Shown here: positions 57,985-64,000 of the stretch, piece by piece | Layout of the letters: every line of letters begins with the position of its first letter | Position numbering within the stretch: position 1 is the stretch's first letter | Assembly (NCBI GenBank): GCA_039881145.1 | Contig: JAYKKI010000095.1 | Location: 3,867,501 to 3,931,500 of the forward strand | Source of the DNA: Druceiella hillmani | Taxonomy: Eukaryota > Arthropoda > Insecta > Lepidoptera > Hepialidae | Length of the DNA stretch: 64,000 bases | Direction of reading: 5' to 3' | Notes under the pieces: model-generated | What the model was told of the DNA's origin: nothing | The model's input: the letters and a program-made list of their open reading frames with translations, nothing else | The model's database searches: none | Program-made: the position numbers and the translations under genes

Positions 57985-58430
57985 CAAACGTGATGAATAC
58001 TGAACCTATGTGATCGTGATATCTGTTGAACCTATTTGATCCTGACAACTACTGAGTATATTTGATCGTAATAAATTCTTAACTTATTTGATCGTGATAA
58101 TTACTAAACCTATTTGATCGTGACATCTACTGAGCATATTTGGCCGTGATGACTACTGAACCTATTTGGTCGTGCAACTACTGAGCATATTTGATCATAT
58201 TAAATTCTTAATTTATTTGATCGTGATAATTACTAAACCTATTTGATCGTGATAACTACTAAGCATATTTGATCGTAATAAATTCTTAATCTATTTGATC
58301 GTGATAATTACTAAACCTATTTGATCGTGACAACTACTGAGCATATTTGGTCGTGATAACTATCGAACCTATTTGGTCATGATAACCACTGAACCTTTTC
58401 GATCGTGATAGCTGAACCTATTTTAATGGA
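57985..58430. repeat. Diverged tandem repeat, about 26-27-bp unit
   Basis: CCTATTTGATCGTGATAATTACTAAA-type units (26 bp) recur about 16 times. Variants are arranged in a rough higher-order pattern in which AAATTCTTAA-(A/T)(C/T)TTATTTG recurs every fourth or fifth unit. Confidence 0.88.
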
Positions 58431-58700
58431 ATTGAGATAATGTATGGGGTTTAGATTAAAATGTAGATTACGTTTTGTGCCGAATAAATATTCCTTAAGC
58501 GATTTTTTGTTCATCTATCTCTTAGCCTGCTCACCAGTTTGTCTGTTTGTCAGAGTATTACATAAAATTACTAGGCCTATTTAAATACATTTTTCACCTT
58601 TTGTATTGATATAATTACACTTAAAGAAATTAAAATTAAATTATTAACGCTCAGACGGCAAGTGCCAACTGCATGGGACTTAAGAATTTATAAATAAAAA

Positions 58701-58748
58701 CCCGAGCAAGTGCGAATCTAGCTCGCGCATAGCGGGTTCGGTGCTTCA
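58701..58748 (-). repeat. Terminal fragment of the lepidopteran interspersed repeat
   Basis: CCCGAGCAAGTGCGAATCTA, GCTCGCGCATAGCGGGTTCG and GTGCTTC are the decayed reverse complement of the end seen at 25909-25960. The body is not present. Confidence 0.5.
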
Positions 58749-60519
58749 TTTGAAGTGTAATACTTTATTTACCGTAATCATAACTGACATGGACATCCTA
58801 ATGCAATAAATATTTAAGAATACATAATATAATTAATTAAGATGGATATTATATTGACATGAATACATAAAAAAATAGACATTTAAAATCATCGTTATAA
58901 CTTCTCTGTAATATGCGAGTTAATACGCGTCATTACTAGGTATGCCATATTTCAAGTTTCCACATCAAGCGATTGCTGGATAAATCGGCTGTGATAAATA
59001 AAAATGGTCAGTTGAATTTTTTTTTGAGGTATGGAACCTTAAAGACTGTCTAAAGTTTAAGCTAAAAAATACGTCACTTTTACTCGATCATTTGTAACTT
59101 TGAGAAAAAAACATTGTTACTGGAGAAAAACTCAATCGCATTAATGGACAATCTACGCGGACAATGATGCGAACAAAGACTATATAATAAATATTAAAAG
59201 TAGCACAGTAAAACTGATAACTATAACAAACGATATTGTTTTTATTATTACAACAAACAATAAAATTTGAGAGCGAAATATTCTAAATGGCGACAAATAC
59301 TAATTGTTAAACAAATTTATTTGTTGGCATTTAGCGGTATATTTTCATACGTACCAAACATTTATTTATATATTTCATACGGGGGAAAAAATAGAAGTCA
59401 TTACATTATAACGATGTTAGGTTTATACTAGCCACACTTGTATTCTAACATTCCCCCATACAGACACTAATCTACCTTGAGTTTTGATACATATAAAAAT
59501 TGATTAAAAACATGGTTATACTAGATAATTCTATACAAGACAATAATAATAGGCAATAGCAGTATATAGATTAAAAATTGACTTAAAAATTATTGAATAA
59601 TATGAAATAGCAACAATTGTTGAATAACATAAATAATAATTTTCATATTAATTAAAAAAAAATAAAGAATACAAAATTAAAAATTAACATTACTTACTTT
59701 AGCGCCTGATAATAAAAACGATAATTATAACAATAACAATATACAAAATAACAGAAATACTTTAAGAAAAAAAAATTAAATTGTTTAAGATCATAATGGA
59801 TAAATAAGTAATTTCTTTCAGAGCGTAAAGCGTAATTATAGAAATTCTTAAAACAGAAGAACGAATAGGTAGCTAAGTTTAAAAATGACCAAATCTAGGC
59901 AGACATCTTAGTCTTAGGTCCCCCTCTCTTAATATTGGAAAGTTATTGGCGGAAATAGTCCAAGCTCACCCTTACTTCAATCAAGTTCTAAAAACGGACA
60001 TACGCATTTATTTCTAATCTCCCTTCCGAAATTATATTATTGGTATTAATTTGTAATTTCAATATTTACAAACCTACAAGGTAATTCGGGTATATACGAC
60101 GTTGGTTTCATCCGGATACATTTTTGAATTTTTCTCAGCTTCGTAAAGCAAAGAGATGACCAAAAAAAAAGAAATTTAAAAGGACACAGTGGAAATGTGC
60201 GGTTATTTCCAACATAGAACTGCACCTCAACTGTACCCATTCGATTTTTTTTCAAATATGGTATTTTTTGCATAGGTAAATCGAAAAAAGGTAATTTTTA
60301 ATAAATTGACCAGATAACCTTAATATCGTACGAATATGTTCCCTTTTTTATTAAAAGCATATTGTTAATAATAGTGATGATAGGTTGTGTAGCTTTTACG
60401 ACTCTGTTTTGTTTTTTTTTCTTTAAGCGAACATTCAATAAAATATCGTGTGGAATTTAATTTACCTAGTAGTCCTATGGTATACTATCTTTTAGACGTT
60501 AAAAGGCAGGGAGTTGAAT

Positions 60520-60630
60520 TATAAACTGGACTATGTAATATATCTAATGACTATAGACTGTGCTATATAATCTACATAATGATTATAAACTGGACTATAC
60601 AATATATCTAATTATTATAAACTGGAACCC
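60520..60630. repeat. Short tandem repeat, about 41-bp unit, three copies
   Basis: ATTATAAACTGGACTAT(G/A), (T/C)AATATATCTAAT and GATTATAAACTGGACTAT recur at roughly 41-bp spacing. Confidence 0.75.
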
Positions 60631-61213
60631 GTAATCTGTCATTTTTTATTGGTAATTAAAATTGGAGAATATATAATATATACCCGAATGTCCCAGATAT
60701 TTATCGTTACATCGTAGGTATTCTGGATGTGGCTCTCGTATAATACCTACTAGAATAATATTGTTCTATCCCAAACAGTTCTATACCAGCTTTTATTAAT
60801 ATGTACGTATTTTAAGATATGCATTTTAAATTGTTAAAACATTTTAATTGTGTAATAATAAGTTTTCTAAAATATTTTATCCTATTTAACTTGATAGTTT
60901 TAAAAATATCCTCAGCCAAACACGCGGTTAATAACAATCAACTGTTCGAATATATATGATATTATTATGTGTATCGTATGTTTTTTGTCTTGTCGATTTC
61001 CTTGCGTCAAACTTTGAAATAATTGATTATTCAAGAATATAGTTAATTCCAATATGAACGTTAAATATTAATAAATAGACTAAAACTTAACGCACTGTCT
61101 TAAAAAAACTTCATCGACAGCAAATCACGGTAGTCCGCCCCACAAAAAACTTACAATTAGTTTACGAACACGACGTTAGATATAAGCATTAGATGTTGTA
61201 GTTCTACCGCTAA

Positions 61214-61227
61214 CCGCTAGATGGCGC
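61214..61227 (+). promoter_or_regulatory. CTCF-like motif, best match
   Basis: CCGCTAGATGGCGC matches CCASYAGRKGGCGC except for G at the third position. It sits beside a GC-richer complex stretch (ATAGCGCCGTTCGCCATTTG, GTCCGACGGCCGATACGAAC). Confidence 0.35.
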
Positions 61228-62639
61228 TACACATATTTATTAGAAAGTCAAATATAGCGCCGTTCGCCATTTGTCTTCGGGTCCGACGGCCGATACGAAC
61301 TCGCAAATACCCGATTCAAATTAACAATTATGTTTATGTTTATATATATCGAATCATCTTTTATTAATGCCCTTGTTTTGTTTATTTTGAAGTTATTCTT
61401 CGGTTTCGTTACGGCGGTTTTGTCTATTATCGAGTAATCGGTTTATACTTGAATAGTAAACAGTCGATCTTTTTGAATCCGATTTTAATGAGTTAATATA
61501 ATGTGTGTTATTTACAGTTTTAGGGACAAATGTACACGTTCTAATTTTTCTATATATAAATAAATCTTATTGATATGTGATAATTAGTAAAATTTCAGCC
61601 TTAAATTGCTTGAATATGTGTAATTATTTTTTAAATTAAAAAATTTAAATTTATTTTAAAGTTTTATATTACATTTTTATGCTCTCTGCGAAACATGCAA
61701 TATTAAGGTTTTTGATATTTTACAACTAACATTTATGGGCACCAATATAACTGTAGTAAATGCTAGAAACGCTATAAGATATATAGGGATCATTTTTAGC
61801 CGTGAACGGTTAAATATAATTGATAATTTAATTACGATTGCGTATAATACTCTTAATCGAATTATAGCAATCATATCGAAGAAATATAAATAATTGAACG
61901 ATCTAGCCTGCCGGGAAGCGAAGTGTGGTTTTCAGGCAATTAGTCCGCCATGATAAAATTAACACATGCCCCAAGTGGTAATAGATGATAATGTCGAGTG
62001 GTTAAGTGTTCGTCTGACCGGGTATTGGGCCAGTCGCTTGCCGGATAGTGAATGGGTTTATTAATAAGAGCAAATCGATTACTTTTTCTACACTTTTGAT
62101 TCGGTAACTGATTTAATATTTCACGAAATATATAATTGGAGTACCTATGTACAGAAAAATGTGAAAGTAAAAATATCATGTCGGTGTACTTATATAACTG
62201 GTTGTATTATCGCAAAGTAATTATTAGTTAAATATTAAAGCGACATTCGCAATAGAATAATAAACTAGCATCTTAATTATTTATTATTACGAGATTATTT
62301 ACCTATTATCTTTAGTTGCCTGTTTATCTTGTTAATGAAGGAAACGAAAGTATTTCATTTGATTAATTTGTTTTGAATGGCAATTTTATTGTATCTTCAC
62401 TATATTGCAGGGGAATAATATTAACATATTTTAAAGGGCGCTTTGTCCATAGAGACATTGTCAAACCAAAAATAGTAAAATTGTAAATATAATAGTATTT
62501 TGGAACACACATAATATTGTTTACTTAAATATGCGAGTAAATTGAAATTATCAATGTTTTATTAGGTAAGATTTTTTTTTAAATACACAAACTATTTTTG
62601 AACATTGTTCTTGCTTACGTTTAACTTCATCGATATCAG

Positions 62640-64000
62640 TAATAATATGTTTAGGATTACATACCTCAAAATGAAAAAGGAAACTCTTATGAATTACTCA
62701 CGTTATCAATATCTGAAATTATATTTATAGGTTTACATAGCTCGAAATGAAAAAGGGAACTCTATTAAAATTATTCACGTCATAAATATCAATAATGATA
62801 TTTTTAGGGTTACATACCCCAAAATGAAAAAAAGGAAACTCTTATAAAATTATTCACGTCATAAATATCAGTAATGATATTTTAAGGGTTAAATAACTCA
62901 AAATGAAAAAAGGAACTTTTATAAAATTACTTACGTCATAATTACAGTAATTATATTTTTAGTGTTGCATAACTCAAAATGAAAAAGGGAACTCTTATAA
63001 AATTACTCACGACTAAGTATCAGTAATTATATTTTTACGGTTGCACAACTCAAAATGAAAAAAAAGAAACTCTTATAAAATTATTCACGTCATAAATATT
63101 AGTAATGATATTTTAAGGGTTAAATAACTCAAAATGAAAAAAGGAACTTTTATAAAATTACTTACGTCATAAGTATCAGTAATTATATTTTTAGGGTTAC
63201 ATACCCCAAAATGAAAAAAAGGGAACTCTTATAAAATTATTCACGTCATAAATATCAGTAATGATATTTTAAGGGTTAAATAACTCAAAATGAAAAAAGG
63301 AACTTTTATAAAATTACTTACGTCATAAGTATCAGTAATTATATTTTTAGTGTTGCATAACTCAAAATGAAAAAGGGAACTCTTATAAAATTACTCACGA
63401 CTAAGTATCAGTAATTATATTTTTACGGTTGCACAACTCAAAATGAAAAAAAAGGAAACTCTTATAAAATTATTCACGTCATAAATATCAGTAATGATAT
63501 TTTAAGGGTTAAATAACTCAAAATGAAAAAAGGAACTTTTATAAAATTACTTACGTCATAAGTATCAGTAATTATATTTTTAGTGTTGCATAACTCAAAA
63601 TGAAAAAGGGAACTCTTATAAAATTACTCACGACTTAAGTATCACTAATGATATTTTTACGGTTGCACAACTCAAAATGAAAAAAGAAATTCCTGTAAAA
63701 ATTACTCACATCATAAATATCAGTAATGATATTTTTACGGTTGCACAACTCAAAATGAAAAAAGAAATTCCTGTAAAAATTACTCACATCATAAATATCA
63801 GTAATTATATTTTTAGTGTTGCATAACTCAAAATGAAAAAGGGAACTCTTATAAAATTACTCACGACTAAGTATCAGTAATTATATTTTTACGGTTGCAC
63901 AACTCAAAATGAAAAAAAAGGAAACTCTTATAAAATTATTCACGTCATAAATATCAGTAATGATATTTTAAGGGTTAAATAACTCAAAATGAAAAAAGGA
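62640..64000. repeat. Tandem satellite, about 77-78-bp unit, runs off the right edge
   Basis: CAAAATGAAAAA(A)GGAACTC recurs about every 77 bp (near 62670, 62745, 62822, 62900 and on). Units fall into at least three types by the bases before it (TTAAATAACT, TTGCATAACT, TTGCACAACT) and by CACGTCATAA versus CACGACTAAG. The types recur in partly ordered blocks, a sign of higher-order amplification. The array continues beyond the window. Confidence 0.93.

Larger units (their letters stand above)
58431..62639. other. Long AT-rich stretch, no gene seen
   Basis: Includes a repeat end at 58701, a small tandem block at 60520, a CTCF-like motif at 61214 and complex patches at 61130-61320 and 61890-62070. 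GTCGAGTGGTTAAG at about 61992 resembles a tRNA D-arm, but no B box follows. Minus-strand frames of 65 to 79 codons lack domains. Confidence 0.4.

Noticed and set aside
61985..62070. Possible tRNA gene (GTCGAGTGGTTAAG resembles a Ser/Leu tRNA D-arm)
   Set aside because: No B box, no T-arm and no acceptor stem pairing follow at the right distance; at best it is a SINE head fragment.
62640..64000. Telomeric or subtelomeric repeat at the right edge
   Set aside because: The unit is 77-78 bp and contains no TTAGG series, the usual insect telomere motif.

Overview
The window looks like nuclear DNA of an insect, most likely a moth or butterfly. It is strongly AT-rich and I find no intact host protein-coding gene. 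What it holds is transposon remnants, many unrelated minisatellites, AT microsatellites and a few isolated GC-rich islands. The lepidopteran call rests on an interspersed repeat with a GGTTCCGTA end and a GAGTCnGACTCnCACTTnGnCGG end (13451-14008, 28601-29201 and fragments at 25909, 58701), on AAATAAATAAATAA-type tails, and on other remnants that I recognise from memory as typical of moth and butterfly DNA. Bacterial features such as operons and ribosome binding sites are not expected and none are called.

The best-supported system is a Penelope-like retroelement (PLE) family with four copies in the window. The largest (2776-5632) is a head-to-head inverted composite of two 5'-truncated PLE copies. 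Both arms keep the GIY-YIG endonuclease; the right arm also keeps the end of the reverse transcriptase, starting at the catalytic VDD box. The composite is flanked by a 12-bp target-site duplication. Three much shorter relatives (9594-9792, 27866-28073, 39577-39690) have no coding sequence. They keep a 59-nt segment that folds as a hammerhead ribozyme. Two of the three repeat the head-to-head layout in miniature, share the same one-sided tail of about 48 bp, and have 12-bp target duplications. Together they suggest a short non-autonomous, ribozyme-bearing PLE derivative.

Layout: 1-1280 is an 86-bp tandem repeat; 2776-5632 is the PLE composite; 6866-7085 is a tRNA-derived SINE; 7185-9310 is a 113-bp higher-order repeat; 9594-9792 is a mini-PLE; 10693-11460 is a dead Tc1-like transposase; 11542-12087 is a MITE-like element; 13203-14008 is lepidopteran repeat; 15285-15850 is a dead mariner transposase; 16076-17235 holds two tandem arrays; 18742-18867 is a long hairpin; 21396-22212 is a fold-back element; 25390-25626 is a near-perfect 41-bp minisatellite; 27866-28073 is a mini-PLE; 28601-29201 is lepidopteran repeat; 31425-31565 and 34700-35405 are LINE remnants; 36205-36532 is a 108-bp repeat; 36718-37150 is a hAT MITE with 8-bp duplications; 39577-39690 is a mini-PLE; 42180-45075 holds GC islands with a possible promoter and non-coding exon; 49205-50256 holds a tandem array and a MITE; 52425-54657 is an 82-bp higher-order minisatellite carrying a dyad in every unit; 57985-58430 and 62640-64000 are further arrays, the last running off the window.

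The GC islands in this AT-rich setting (12935, 18190, 24966, 28120, 33100, 41400, 42180, 44820, 51240, 57200, 61200, 61890) are what one would expect of promoters or conserved non-coding elements in a gene desert or a very long intron. That is inference: no neighbouring gene can be named from this sequence. All alignments were made by eye, so boundaries of decayed repeats are approximate.
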